Shown: positions 43,263 through 52,547, numbered from the stretch's first letter. The stretch is 64,000 bases of DNA from JANLVJ01 sp031363945 (GCA_031363945.1 JANLVJ010000070.1:30472-94471); one strand, 5' to 3'. Notes: generated from the sequence alone by a model not told the origin. Translations and numbers: made by a program.

Positions 43263-46200
43263 ATGAATAAACCTGCTTACCAAAAGATTAATAACCTCTG
43301 CGGGTGGTTGATTTTTATTATTGCTTCGTCAACTTTTCTATTCACACGTGAAGCAACAGCCAGTTGGTGGGATTGTGGTGAATTCCTGTCAGCAGCCTAT
43401 AAACTGCAGGTTGTACATGAACCTGGTTCACCCCTGTTTTTGCTGATTGGTCGTATGTTTTCATTTCTGGCAACCAGCCCAGCCACTGTTGCCTCGATGA
43501 TCAACGCCAGCTCTGCCCTGGCTAGTGGGGCAACCATCTTATTCCTATACTGGAGTATCACAGCCCTGGCCCGTAAACTTATCTTAAAAGATATTAGCGA
43601 CTATACCCTGGGCAATGTAATAGCTGTCATGGGTGCAGGGCTTGTTGGGTCACTTGCCTACTGCTGGTCTGACACCTTCTGGTTTTCTGCTGTTGAGTCA
43701 GAAGTATATGCGTTGTCATCATTTTGCACGGCTCTGGTATTTTGGGCGATTTTAAAATGGGAAGTAAATGCTGATCAAGAAAGGTCAGGTAAATGGTTAT
43801 TATTTATTGCCTACGTGATGGGCCTTTCAATTGGTGTACACTTACTGAATCTGCTGACCATACCAGCTATATGTTATGTGTATTATTTCAAGCGGCATAA
43901 ACCAAACCTGGCTGGAGGTATAATTACAGGGGTAATATCTATTTTCATACTGGCAGGAATACTTTATGGCCTGATTCCCGGTATGATTAAGGGTGCTGCA
44001 AGTATTGATTTATTTGCCGTAAACAGACTTAATCTTCCTTTTAATTATGGGGCTTTTTTCTTTTTTATCCTCTCAGCCCTCCTGCTTGCCTCAGGAATCT
44101 GGTATACAAACAGCCGTAAAAAACCCCTGTTAAATGCAATTTTACTGGGAGTTACTTTTATACTCATCGGTTATGCCAGTTATGCGATGGTCATTATCAG
44201 GGCGAAGGCAAATACACCTTTAAATAATAGCAAACCAGCTGATTTTATCAGCCTGCTGGGTTACCTGGGCCGTGAGCAGTACCAGGACAGCCCTCTTGCC
44301 TATGGACAGAATTATACTGCCCGTGTCATTAAGGTTGATCAGGGTGAGATGCGTTACAGGAAAGGATTAAGCAGATACGATGAACTTGGCCCTAAACCAG
44401 TATATGTGTACGATCCGGTAGCCACTACGCTTTTTCCCAGAATCTGGGACAGTGACCATGCCAATGACTACCGGATCTGGCTGGGGCTCCAAAAAAATGA
44501 CGTTCCCTCATTTGCTGATAACCTGAGTTTTTTCTTCAGCTATCAGTTAAACTATATGTACTGGAGGTATTTTATGTGGAATTTTGCCGGTCGTCAAAAT
44601 GATGCACCAAGTGCATTCCCCAACCCGACAAAAGGAAACTGGCTGAGCGGATTAAAATTTACTGATGCCGCAAGACTTGGAAATCAACAGGCATTACCCA
44701 AGTCGATTTTGACAAATAAGGCATATAACAGGCTTTTCTATTTACCGCTGTTTCTGGGGTTACTGGGCTTGTATTTCCAGTTCAGGAACAACAAGCTCGA
44801 TTTTCTGGCTATTTTCCTGTTGTTCCTGTTTACAGGTATTGCAATTGCTATATATCTGAATATGCCACCATCACAACCCCGTGAGCGGGATTATGCTTTT
44901 GCCGGTTCATTTTATGCCTTCACGATCTGGATCGGGCTGGGTGTACTGGCACTCTACAAACTTGTTATCAAAAGATTAGAGCCCAGACTAGCTGCTTCAG
45001 GCGTAACTATAATTTGTTTTCTGGCTGTTCCAATATTAATGGCATGCCAGGAATATAATGATCATGACCGTTCTACAAGGTATACAACCAGAGATTTTGC
45101 TGCTAATTACCTGAATACCTGCGCCCCGAATTCAATTCTGTTTGCATACGGAGATAATGAAACCTATCCGCTATGGTATGCTCAGGAAGTTGAGGGCATA
45201 AGAACAGATGTCAGGGTAATTAACCTGAGTTTGTTTGATGCCTCATGGTGCATTGATAATGCAAAACTGCCAATAAACAAATCAGCAGGTTTGCCCATCA
45301 CCTGGAAAAACAGCCAGTATGCCGATGGTACCAGAGACTATATTTCATATACAGACAAGTCTCTAAAGGGATATACTGAGCTGAGAGATATTCTTGACTT
45401 TACAGGCAGCGATGACCCGGCAAGTAAAAATGAAGATGGGGAGAATTACCTGCCTACCCGTAAATTCAAGCTCACTGTTGATCCGGCACAAGTGATCAGT
45501 ACAGGTACTGTGCCTTTATCTCAAAAAAATGAGATTGTAAAGTCTATGGAATGGACGTTTAATCATAATAGCATCACCAAGGGTCAGCTAATCATACTCG
45601 ATATGCTGGCCCAGAATAAATGGAAGAGACCTGTCTATTTTTGTGCAACAATGGGCGCAGACAGCTATATGGGTATGGATGCCTATCTGCAACAAGAAGG
45701 CATTGCCTACCGCCTTGTACCTGTCAGGAAAGATTCTACAAGAACACAGGCAGAATATCAGTTAAACCAACCCCTGATGTACCATAATTTAATGGATAAC
45801 TACAAATGGGGTAATCTGAATGGCAATATCCATATAGATGATCAGACCAATAGTTTTGCTGCCTCTTTCAAAGATTTATTTGTGCAGCTGGCTACCAGCC
45901 TTTACACCAGTAAAAAGCTTGATTCATGTAGAAAGGTTCTTGACCGCTGTGTAGGTGAGATTCCAACCTTACCACCCCTTAATTCTCAGATAAATGATGG
46001 AGATTTTGCTGATATTAAAATTGCTGACCTGTATTATGATTGTGGTGAAACACTCAAAGCAAACAGGCTGATGACGTCGCAGTTGAGCCATATTGATGAT
46101 GAGTTAAATTTTGCCAAGTCACAGGGCAATGCCCGGGCCAGATCATTATTTGCTGATGTGCTGAGAGAAGGGGATTCTTTGCTCGACGAAATAATCAAGG

Positions 46201-46289
46201 TGAGCAAGAAGCATGGGCAGACGGGTATAAATCAAAAAGCCAGTCTGATGCAGCTACAGGAAAATGCCCGCTTACCCGCATTTGAATAG
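43263..46289 (+). CDS. DUF2723 / TMEM260-like membrane glycosyltransferase (copy 2)
   Basis: The 1008-residue tandem paralogue of the preceding gene shares the signature TASWWDCGEF, the block DTFWFSAVESEVYALSS, a QPRERDYAF motif and YGDNETYPLWYAQEVEGIR. The membrane layout is the same. The two copies are about equally conserved in the signature but differ strongly in the soluble loops (for example the region after RAKANTPLNNS), which suggests division of substrate or acceptor. It is convergent with accA. Confidence 0.9.
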   Translation: MNKPAYQKINNLCGWLIFIIASSTFLFTREATASWWDCGEFLSAAYKLQVVHEPGSPLFLLIGRMFSFLATSPATVASMINASSALASGATILFLYWSITALARKLILKDISDYTLGNVIAVMGAGLVGSLAYCWSDTFWFSAVESEVYALSSFCTALVFWAILKWEVNADQERSGKWLLFIAYVMGLSIGVHLLNLLTIPAICYVYYFKRHKPNLAGGIITGVISIFILAGILYGLIPGMIKGAASIDLFAVNRLNLPFNYGAFFFFILSALLLASGIWYTNSRKKPLLNAILLGVTFILIGYASYAMVIIRAKANTPLNNSKPADFISLLGYLGREQYQDSPLAYGQNYTARVIKVDQGEMRYRKGLSRYDELGPKPVYVYDPVATTLFPRIWDSDHANDYRIWLGLQKNDVPSFADNLSFFFSYQLNYMYWRYFMWNFAGRQNDAPSAFPNPTKGNWLSGLKFTDAARLGNQQALPKSILTNKAYNRLFYLPLFLGLLGLYFQFRNNKLDFLAIFLLFLFTGIAIAIYLNMPPSQPRERDYAFAGSFYAFTIWIGLGVLALYKLVIKRLEPRLAASGVTIICFLAVPILMACQEYNDHDRSTRYTTRDFAANYLNTCAPNSILFAYGDNETYPLWYAQEVEGIRTDVRVINLSLFDASWCIDNAKLPINKSAGLPITWKNSQYADGTRDYISYTDKSLKGYTELRDILDFTGSDDPASKNEDGENYLPTRKFKLTVDPAQVISTGTVPLSQKNEIVKSMEWTFNHNSITKGQLIILDMLAQNKWKRPVYFCATMGADSYMGMDAYLQQEGIAYRLVPVRKDSTRTQAEYQLNQPLMYHNLMDNYKWGNLNGNIHIDDQTNSFAASFKDLFVQLATSLYTSKKLDSCRKVLDRCVGEIPTLPPLNSQINDGDFADIKIADLYYDCGETLKANRLMTSQLSHIDDELNFAKSQGNARARSLFADVLREGDSLLDEIIKVSKKHGQTGINQKASLMQLQENARLPAFE

Positions 46290-46375
46290 TGGTATTCAAC
46301 ATTGAAAATTAAAAATTAGCGACCAGTAGCTGATAATTCTCAGAACGGGTCTCTGATATTTTGACAGGGTATTAA

Positions 46376-47338
46376 TTAAACCGGAAGATCATTTACAACA
46401 CCCATAGAAGAAAACTTTTGAATTCTTTCAGCAATAAGCTTATCTGTTTTTTTCCTTTTTAATTCAGCCAGATCACTGACAATTTGCTTTTTAATAGCTT
46501 CTGCAGCCATGTCAGGATTATAATGAGCCCCACCCAGCGGTTCCCTGATTATACCATCAATCAGTTTATTTTGAAGCATATCATCGGCCGTAAGTTTTAA
46601 TACTTCGGCAGCCTTTTCTTTAAAATCCCAGCTTTTCCAAAGAATAGAAGAGCATGATTCTGGAGATATGACTGAGTACCATGAATATTCCATCATATAA
46701 ACCCGGTCTCCAACACCAATACCCAGTGCACCACCAGAAGCACCTTCACCGATAATTATACAGATAACAGGTACTTTCAGTACCGACATTTCCATCAGAT
46801 TACGGGCTATTGCCTCTCCCTGACCCCGTTCTTCAGCTTCAGGACCGTGATACGCCCCTGGGGTGTCGATAAAGGTTACTATTGGTTTATTAAATTTTTC
46901 TGCCAGTTTCATCAGGCGTAATGCCTTCCTATACCCTTCAGGATTAGGCATACCGAAATTACGGTATTGACGCATTTTTGTATTCACCCCTTTTTGATGT
47001 CCGATAAACATCACAGACTCACCATTGAGCATTCCGAAACCACCGACAATGGCTTTATCGTCTCTGAAGTTTCTATCACCATGAAGCTCTATAAATTCAG
47101 GGCACAAATACTCAATATATTGTAGCGTCTTAGGTCTGTCTGAATGCCTCGAAATCTGAACTTTTTGCCATGGGCTAAGGGTAGAATATAAATGCGCTTT
47201 TTCAGCTGCGATCTTAGCCTCTAACTCTTTAATAGTAGCTGAAACATCAACTTTACTTTTATCAGATAGAAGTTTGAGCTTTTCAATCTGATCATAAAGA
47301 TCTACCAGTGGTTTTTCAAAATCAAAACTTGCTATCAT
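46376..47338 (-). CDS. accA: Acetyl-CoA carboxylase carboxyltransferase subunit alpha
   Basis: The 320-residue protein transfers carboxyl from carboxybiotin to acetyl-CoA with AccD, the first step of fatty-acid synthesis. The N-terminal helical segment (LVDLYDQIEKLKLLSDKS) is followed by the crotonase-like fold with HGDRNFRDDKAIVGGFG, IDTPGAYHGPEAEERGQGEA and GEGASGGALGIGVGD. It is a stand-alone gene; accD is not in the window. Confidence 0.97.
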   Translation of the reverse strand: MIASFDFEKPLVDLYDQIEKLKLLSDKSKVDVSATIKELEAKIAAEKAHLYSTLSPWQKVQISRHSDRPKTLQYIEYLCPEFIELHGDRNFRDDKAIVGGFGMLNGESVMFIGHQKGVNTKMRQYRNFGMPNPEGYRKALRLMKLAEKFNKPIVTFIDTPGAYHGPEAEERGQGEAIARNLMEMSVLKVPVICIIIGEGASGGALGIGVGDRVYMMEYSWYSVISPESCSSILWKSWDFKEKAAEVLKLTADDMLQNKLIDGIIREPLGGAHYNPDMAAEAIKKQIVSDLAELKRKKTDKLIAERIQKFSSMGVVNDLPV

Positions 47339-47511
47339 GAAAGAATATCTATGTACTTTTAGTAAGTAGTCGTTTATATAAGATAATAAAGGTATTAATA
47401 AGTTCTTGTAAAAGGGAAAAACGTCAAATGCTGAGTTATTTGCTTTTAGTTAAACGTGTCGTAAAATTGGTGGCATATTAACTAGATATTGCAGATAAAT
47501 GAGGATAATCT

Positions 47512-48282
47512 ATGGCAATAACATATTTTTTAAAATCTTGCCTGCTGATCTGCACGTTACTGGCTCTTGTTGCCCCCCCTATTTTTGCGCAAAATAAGTT
47601 AGATTCTGCGATCCATAACATGGCACCTGCTTATTCATCACTGGGAATAGGAGTTAATCTGGGAACTACCAGAGGCAGTTTCCCTGTTTCAGGCTCAAAT
47701 CAAAATTATTCAAAATATGCCGGAGGTATAAATATGGGCCTTGCCACTTCTTTTGTTTTAGGCCATTTTTTGCCGCAGTTGGCACACCCGGTAAAAATAG
47801 GTGATTATACATCGGCTGAAATAGGAAGCGGAACAATTTTCACTCATCAACTTGACAAAACCAGGTCTAATCTATGGGCATTTTACAGGTTTCAAATTGG
47901 TTTACAAGCAGTTTATGATATAACAGGTAATAAACGCATGAATCTACGGCTGGTCTTACTTGATTTTGCCCAAAGTCAGCTTCAGCAGAATACCTCTGGT
48001 TCTACGGTATATCTGGCATACCGGGTAAAACGATTAGAATTAGCTGGAAGCATAACAGCCATGCGAAAACGTTTTATCGGTTGGGTACAAATTTATTCAA
48101 ATCTGAATTATAGCCCGCATTTTTATGCGCTTGAAGCCAGTATTTACCTGCCTGGGCAACAAAAATTCAGCATCAATCAAGAATTGTTTCATAACTCACG
48201 CTTTCATAACCCTGATCCGGTTACCAGTCTTACAACCCATACATTATTTATAACTCAGTTAAAGTATGCCATTCTGTTTTAA
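47512..48282 (+). CDS. Exported outer-membrane-like protein, unknown function
   Basis: The 256-residue protein has a signal peptide ending PPIFAQN. It is followed by alternating beta-strand sequence with aromatic girdle residues (for example SNLWAFYRFQIGLQAVYD, then LYLAYRVKRLELAG-like VYLAYRVKRLELAGSITAM), consistent with a small beta-barrel. It overlaps the next gene by 17 bases, so the pair is probably co-translated. I do not recognise the family. Confidence 0.65.
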   Translation: MAITYFLKSCLLICTLLALVAPPIFAQNKLDSAIHNMAPAYSSLGIGVNLGTTRGSFPVSGSNQNYSKYAGGINMGLATSFVLGHFLPQLAHPVKIGDYTSAEIGSGTIFTHQLDKTRSNLWAFYRFQIGLQAVYDITGNKRMNLRLVLLDFAQSQLQQNTSGSTVYLAYRVKRLELAGSITAMRKRFIGWVQIYSNLNYSPHFYALEASIYLPGQQKFSINQELFHNSRFHNPDPVTSLTTHTLFITQLKYAILF

Positions 48283-48946
48283 ATCAGGGATTTTCAATAG
48301 CTATAGGTTAACAAGGATACCGATCTTGTTAGTCTTGGTTTGCTGCATTCTTACGCCCGTGGAAACCAGGGCAGAAAATAGAATCAGAGAGAATTATCCG
48401 GAAAAACCCGACACGATGGGCATTAGGAAAAAGAAGTGTTTTCATTTTACTGAAAAAGGGCTGTTATTCGGTTATGGTTATGGAATCAACCAGCTTAATA
48501 TACCTGAAGGGGTATACTGTCCAATATTTTTTGTCGGGCAGTTTGGAATACAACTTGGTAAGAGTGGTCTATTACCTGGTACAGTGAGTCTTATTATCGA
48601 GCCTCAGTTTAATTTCGTAATCCTGCGATCAGGTATACACACTGATAAAAAATTTGAAGGTGGAATTGGTGTAGGTTTACAGCAGATTTTTAATCTTACT
48701 CCTAAGTTCAAACCATTTCTGCGTCTGGTTGTCGGACCACATTATATAAATACACATACCAGCCTGCAACATACCGGGTTTTTATTTTCAGACAATGCCG
48801 CAGCCGGGTTTTATTATTTTCTTACGGATAAAATTGCCCTTCAAGCCCAGTTCAGAGCAAGACATTTGTCAAATGCCAATCTGGCATTACCCAACCATGG
48901 CATAAATACCTCGAATTTTCTGGCAGGAATCAGCTGGTTTTTATAA
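48266..48946 (+). CDS. PagL-like lipid A deacylase family (acyloxyacyl hydrolase) protein
   Basis: The 226-residue protein has a signal peptide ending ETRAEN and a beta-barrel. The C-terminal PagL signature RHLSNANLALPNHGIN carries His200 and Ser202, the catalytic pair of PagL. In Pseudomonas PagL the third member is a Glu 14 residues after the His; here that position is Asn214. This may be normal for the Bacteroidota branch or may mean altered activity. If active it would trim an acyl chain from lipid A in the outer membrane. Confidence 0.75.
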   Translation: MPFCFKSGIFNSYRLTRIPILLVLVCCILTPVETRAENRIRENYPEKPDTMGIRKKKCFHFTEKGLLFGYGYGINQLNIPEGVYCPIFFVGQFGIQLGKSGLLPGTVSLIIEPQFNFVILRSGIHTDKKFEGGIGVGLQQIFNLTPKFKPFLRLVVGPHYINTHTSLQHTGFLFSDNAAAGFYYFLTDKIALQAQFRARHLSNANLALPNHGINTSNFLAGISWFL

Positions 48947-48990
48947 TTACGGCTGAATTCTGCCAGTAAATAACTGCCTGGTTTCTATTC

Positions 48991-50247
48991 CTATTTGAAT
49001 TTCATTGCCAGGGTGACGATATTACTGTTCAAACCAATTGAGCGAAGGTAATGCCCATAACGAAGCTCCAAGGCTGTAAAATGCCTGCTGCCAAAAACGC
49101 CCTTCGGTGGGCTAAGCCTCAAATCAAGACCCATAAAACTACTGTGCATAGACGCCAAATCATAATCACTTGTATAATATTTGTCTGAGATCTGGTGCAT
49201 ACCATAAGGTGTAAAATACCTTGTTCCCTGCTGATTATTATACCGGTAGAATGGGCTGACAGAAAAAAACGAACTTAACTTTACTGGTACTTCGATCTCA
49301 AAAGTATGAGCCCTGACACCCCAGTTATCCATATAGTACCTATAAAAAGTACGGATGATAAAATAGTCACCGAGAAAATAATTCATCCTGATTCCGATAG
49401 GAAGCTTATACCTGGTATCGGGAAGGTTTTCAACCCTGGCACTACCATCAGTAAAATAATCCCGCTGGTATTTAGTAGCAAGCAAACCATGCTGGTAAGC
49501 CGGTTCTATGATTAGCATTGCTTGAAAACGTTTATTTATCACCTGAGCGACAGAAAAAGCTGCGCTAAATGAATTACGCGGTTTATAATCAACCGGGCGT
49601 TCATCATCATGAGCACCTGATCCATATCCAGCAGGCCTGAGTTCGACGGGTAAAATAACCATCCAGGTATCAAGAAAGGCCTGTAGTCTCAGGTCAAACT
49701 CAGTATTTTTATCTTTCGATAAACGTGTCAGGTTCAGACCTGCACCATAAGACTGATAATCATACTCATGTGAAAATGAGGCCGATAGCCCTATAGCATC
49801 TCCTGTTTTAACATTGGTATTTGTCCAGTTTAGCGATGGATAAATACGGGTATCAGACATTGAAGCAGATGAAATGCTGTAGGGATCAATTTTATCAGAT
49901 GAAGCTGAAGTATAATGATCAACTCCAAGTTCAAAATTGAAGGTATTCTTATGCAGTTTCGAACTGAATTTTGAGATTTGCAGATCAATCGTGTTTGCAA
50001 AATCGGTCAGACTCTCAGTACCTATTCCGCCCGTTACAGCTGAGTTATTGCCATCCTGATGGTACCAGGCAGAAACCAGATTCACCTCATCGATGGTAAG
50101 TTTTTTTGACTGATAACCGCTGCTATCTTCGGTTTGCCCAGGCAAATTTTTGCGGGTATCGGGAGGTTGAACGGGTTGATGTGTTTGTGCAAATGAGGTG
50201 AGAATACTTAAGTAAAGCGAGAGAACACCCAGGTATAATTGTTTCAT
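48991..50247 (-). CDS. DUF3570 outer-membrane protein
   Basis: The 418-residue protein has a signal peptide ending TSFAQTH and then beta-barrel sequence with many aromatic strands, including the family-typical VNLVSAWYHQDGNNSAVTGG start and the ending GLDLRLSPPKGVFGSR. It matches DUF3570, whose function is unknown. It is the last gene in the thioredoxin, ApbE, DUF4266, DUF3570 run and starts 11 bases after the DUF4266 stop, so it may be the outer-membrane partner of that redox module. Confidence 0.88.
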   Translation of the reverse strand: MKQLYLGVLSLYLSILTSFAQTHQPVQPPDTRKNLPGQTEDSSGYQSKKLTIDEVNLVSAWYHQDGNNSAVTGGIGTESLTDFANTIDLQISKFSSKLHKNTFNFELGVDHYTSASSDKIDPYSISSASMSDTRIYPSLNWTNTNVKTGDAIGLSASFSHEYDYQSYGAGLNLTRLSKDKNTEFDLRLQAFLDTWMVILPVELRPAGYGSGAHDDERPVDYKPRNSFSAAFSVAQVINKRFQAMLIIEPAYQHGLLATKYQRDYFTDGSARVENLPDTRYKLPIGIRMNYFLGDYFIIRTFYRYYMDNWGVRAHTFEIEVPVKLSSFFSVSPFYRYNNQQGTRYFTPYGMHQISDKYYTSDYDLASMHSSFMGLDLRLSPPKGVFGSRHFTALELRYGHYLRSIGLNSNIVTLAMKFK

Positions 50248-50258
50248 AGCTCTTTTGC

Positions 50259-50486
50259 TTAATTACAGCCACAACCACCACCACTTTTACCCCCATTGGC
50301 TCCTGACCCACCTTCACGATATAACTGAAAACTTTGCTCAAATTTCTGAGATTTTCGGGCAGAGAGTTCCATATCACTATCATTCAAACGATTTTTCTGA
50401 TAAGATTTTACACTACTGCATGCTGTAAGGCAGGTGTAGCCTGCTATAATCAGCCAGATAAGTTTTGATGTGCGTTTGTCAATCAT
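50259..50486 (-). CDS. DUF4266 small lipoprotein with Gly/Cys C-terminal tail
   Basis: The 75-residue protein has a hydrophobic signal with a lipobox ending LTAC (Cys23), so the mature lipoprotein is only about 52 residues. A charged helical part (ELSARKSQKFEQSFQLYREG) is followed by GGSGANGGKSGGGCGCN, with Cys72 and Cys74 at the very C-terminus. It matches DUF4266. Its start overlaps the ApbE stop by 4 bases and DUF3570 follows directly. The tail suggests a metal- or cofactor-binding or modified site; no function is established to my knowledge. Confidence 0.85.
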   Translation of the reverse strand: MIDKRTSKLIWLIIAGYTCLTACSSVKSYQKNRLNDSDMELSARKSQKFEQSFQLYREGGSGANGGKSGGGCGCN

Positions 50487-51448
50487 ATATAAAAGGTATT
50501 TATATTCTTTGAGTAATGCAGCGTATTTTCATCATCAATTATAATACATTCAACCTTGTGCAGCTGATTGATAAGGTCAAGACCAACTTCTACCCCAAGT
50601 ACCATAACCGGGGTAGCAAGGGCATCAGAAAGTTCTGCACTTTGGCAGATAATGCTCACGCTTTTTATACCCGAGACTGGTAAACCTGTTTTCGGATTGA
50701 TGGTATGTGAATAACGTTTACCATCTATAATTACGAATTTCTCATAATTTCCAGATGTTGCAATTGCCGTATCCGATATCTGTAGCTTGGAGAAAGAAAT
50801 AGTTCGCTGATCAGGATCAGCAATACCAATGGTCCAGGCATTACCATCAATTTGCTTACCCCAGGTAACTAAATCACCTGCAGCATTAACTATACCATTT
50901 TCAACCCCCCTGCTTTTTAGTAGCGCACTGGCACGGTCGGCAGCATAGCCTTTTCCAATTGCCCCAAAGCCAATTCTCATGCCTCGTTCTTTTAGAAAAA
51001 CTGTTGACCTGTGATGATCTATCAATACGTTCTTGTAATTTATCAGTTTGATCGACTGAGCTGCAAACCAAGGATCAGGCAATACTGTCATGCTGAGATC
51101 AAAATTCCAGAGTGACTTATCAATTGAACCATAGGTAATATCAAAAGCTCCCTGAGTCAGGGCAGAAAGCTTTAAAGACCGAGCAATCAGATTCTGCACT
51201 TCGCTGTCAACCTTCACAGGTCTTATACCAGCATTACGGTTAATCAAATTGGTCTGACTAGTATCATTAAATGTTGTCAGAATTTTCTCGATTCTACTGA
51301 TTTCAGCAAAAGCTGCATCGATATGTTCATCAGCCTCTTTGATATCAGTGGTCACAATACTTATTTCAAAGCGGTTACCCATAAGCCTGGTAATGCGTTT
51401 ATGCACAAAGAGCAAGACTTGAACACTTTTAGTGGGCACCATCGGCAA
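50483..51448 (-). CDS. FAD:protein FMN transferase (ApbE family)
   Basis: The 321-residue enzyme covalently attaches FMN to Thr/Ser of exported proteins, using FAD and Mg. The family motifs are present: FGAIGKGYAADR (161-172), NAAGD (188-192), ATSGNYEKF (230-238), HTINPKTG (248-255) and the metal Asp275 in SDALAT. The N-terminus (MPMVPTKSVQVLLFVHKRIT) is only weakly hydrophobic and lacks a lipobox, unlike most periplasmic ApbE proteins. The start overlaps the thioredoxin-like gene by 20 bases. No obvious FMN-binding-domain substrate lies in the window. Confidence 0.93.
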   Translation of the reverse strand: MPMVPTKSVQVLLFVHKRITRLMGNRFEISIVTTDIKEADEHIDAAFAEISRIEKILTTFNDTSQTNLINRNAGIRPVKVDSEVQNLIARSLKLSALTQGAFDITYGSIDKSLWNFDLSMTVLPDPWFAAQSIKLINYKNVLIDHHRSTVFLKERGMRIGFGAIGKGYAADRASALLKSRGVENGIVNAAGDLVTWGKQIDGNAWTIGIADPDQRTISFSKLQISDTAIATSGNYEKFVIIDGKRYSHTINPKTGLPVSGIKSVSIICQSAELSDALATPVMVLGVEVGLDLINQLHKVECIIIDDENTLHYSKNINTFYI

Positions 51449-51866
51449 GCTGTTTGATTTCGCTTACAAATTTTTCAGGTAATTCATCCGTATATCCATC
51501 CCAGCTTTTTAACACCCTACCATTTAAATCAACTAAAAGCGTAAAAGGAAATTTACCTTCAGGATTATAACGTTCAGCAAGCGATTCATTCAAATTCACC
51601 TGTAAGCTGCTTAGCTGATTTTTCTTTTGCCGGGGAAAGTCTGCTCTAAGAAGAATAAGATTTGGCAAAGCATATTGTTCAAAAACGGCAGATTCAAGAA
51701 TTTCTTTGCGTAACCTGATACAGGGACCACACCAGTCTGATCCAGAAAAATTGATAAGAATACATTTATGGCTGGCCTGTGCCAAGGATGTTGCTTTTTG
51801 CATGTCGCCCAGCCATTTTACCGGGGTAATATTCAGGGTGAAAAACAGGAGGATCAGTAATTTCAT
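51429..51866 (-). CDS. Thioredoxin-fold exported disulfide protein
   Basis: The 145-residue protein has an N-terminal hydrophobic signal (MKLLILLFFTLNITPV) and the active site DWCGPC (Cys46, Cys49) in INFSGSDWCGPCIRLRKEI. It has the cis-Pro of thioredoxins in GKFPFTLLVDLNGRV. It resembles thioredoxin_7-type proteins. It leads the ApbE-DUF4266-DUF3570 unit, overlapping ApbE by 20 bases, and could keep the DUF4266 C-terminal cysteines reduced; that is inference. Confidence 0.88.
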   Translation of the reverse strand: MKLLILLFFTLNITPVKWLGDMQKATSLAQASHKCILINFSGSDWCGPCIRLRKEILESAVFEQYALPNLILLRADFPRQKKNQLSSLQVNLNESLAERYNPEGKFPFTLLVDLNGRVLKSWDGYTDELPEKFVSEIKQLADGAH

Positions 51867-51958
51867 AATTTGCCTGCTTTAAAAGGTTCAGTTCTTTAAA
51901 TGCTTACATGATTATCTGCTAAGCGAAAATTATAGGTATTTATTTTTTCTCCCAATTA

Positions 51959-52405
51959 TTAAGACTGAACTCTAAGTGAATTACCAGTTAATGTTGTCTT
52001 ATAAGCTGTTAAAGATGTTTGAGCAGGTCCGGTTGTGACAGCACCTGTTTCTGTAAATGTAGAACCATGATTATTGCAATAAAAACGGTGATTACCCGGC
52101 TGATATTCAAGGGGGTATTGTGCATGGGTACAGGATTGCTGTACAGCAATATATACTCCGGCCGACGTTCTGGCTACAATAATGCCCTGGCTGACAACAA
52201 AACCACCATTAGTTTTAAGAGCAGCATTGGCATTTGTTGTCAGATCAAGCGTAAAATCTACACCTGTTGTTGGTACTGTAGGATTAATTGTTCCCCCAGC
52301 ATTTTTTGAGCACCCTCCCAGACAGGTGAAAACAGCTATAGCTGCAGTGCTTACCCCAATTGCAGCAAAGAAATCTTTGCGGTTTAAATTTTTGTTGATT
52401 TCCAT
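51959..52405 (-). CDS. Rieske 2Fe-2S lipoprotein (copy 1)
   Basis: I take the ATG at 52405 (MEINKNLNRKDFFAAIGVST), which gives 148 residues and matches the start of its paralogue; the frame extends to 52483 but the extra part is not conserved. The signal has an RK pair before a hydrophobic stretch and ends CLGGC, so it is a lipoprotein and possibly Tat-exported. The cluster ligands are Cys92-x-His94 (SCTHAQY) and Cys110-x2-His113 (YCNNHGSTF), a complete Rieske set. It lies 92 bases upstream of the thioredoxin-like gene in the same direction. Confidence 0.88.
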   Translation of the reverse strand: MEINKNLNRKDFFAAIGVSTAAIAVFTCLGGCSKNAGGTINPTVPTTGVDFTLDLTTNANAALKTNGGFVVSQGIIVARTSAGVYIAVQQSCTHAQYPLEYQPGNHRFYCNNHGSTFTETGAVTTGPAQTSLTAYKTTLTGNSLRVQS

Positions 52406-52447
52406 AGGTAAAGTAATAAGGTAAAATGAAAAGCAGGATCTGAAATA

Positions 52448-52547
52448 GTAGAAAAGTTTATTTATAAACCCGAACATTATCATACCCTTAAAGTTTCAGG
52501 GAAAACACTTTAAGCCAGTATGATAGTTGAGAAATTAACTTTTCTAC
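52448..52547. repeat. 100-base nested palindrome between the two Rieske genes
   Basis: Three matched arm blocks lie in order around a 12-base centre. GTAGAAAAGTT (52448-52458) matches AACTTTTCTAC (52537-52547), TATCATA (52478-52484) matches TATGATA (52519-52525), and CTTAAAGT (52487-52494) matches ACTTTAAG (52507-52514). The spacers between blocks are also partly complementary, with a small length difference. No reading frame covers it. It could be an operator, an RNA hairpin, or a miniature inverted-repeat element. Confidence 0.75.
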
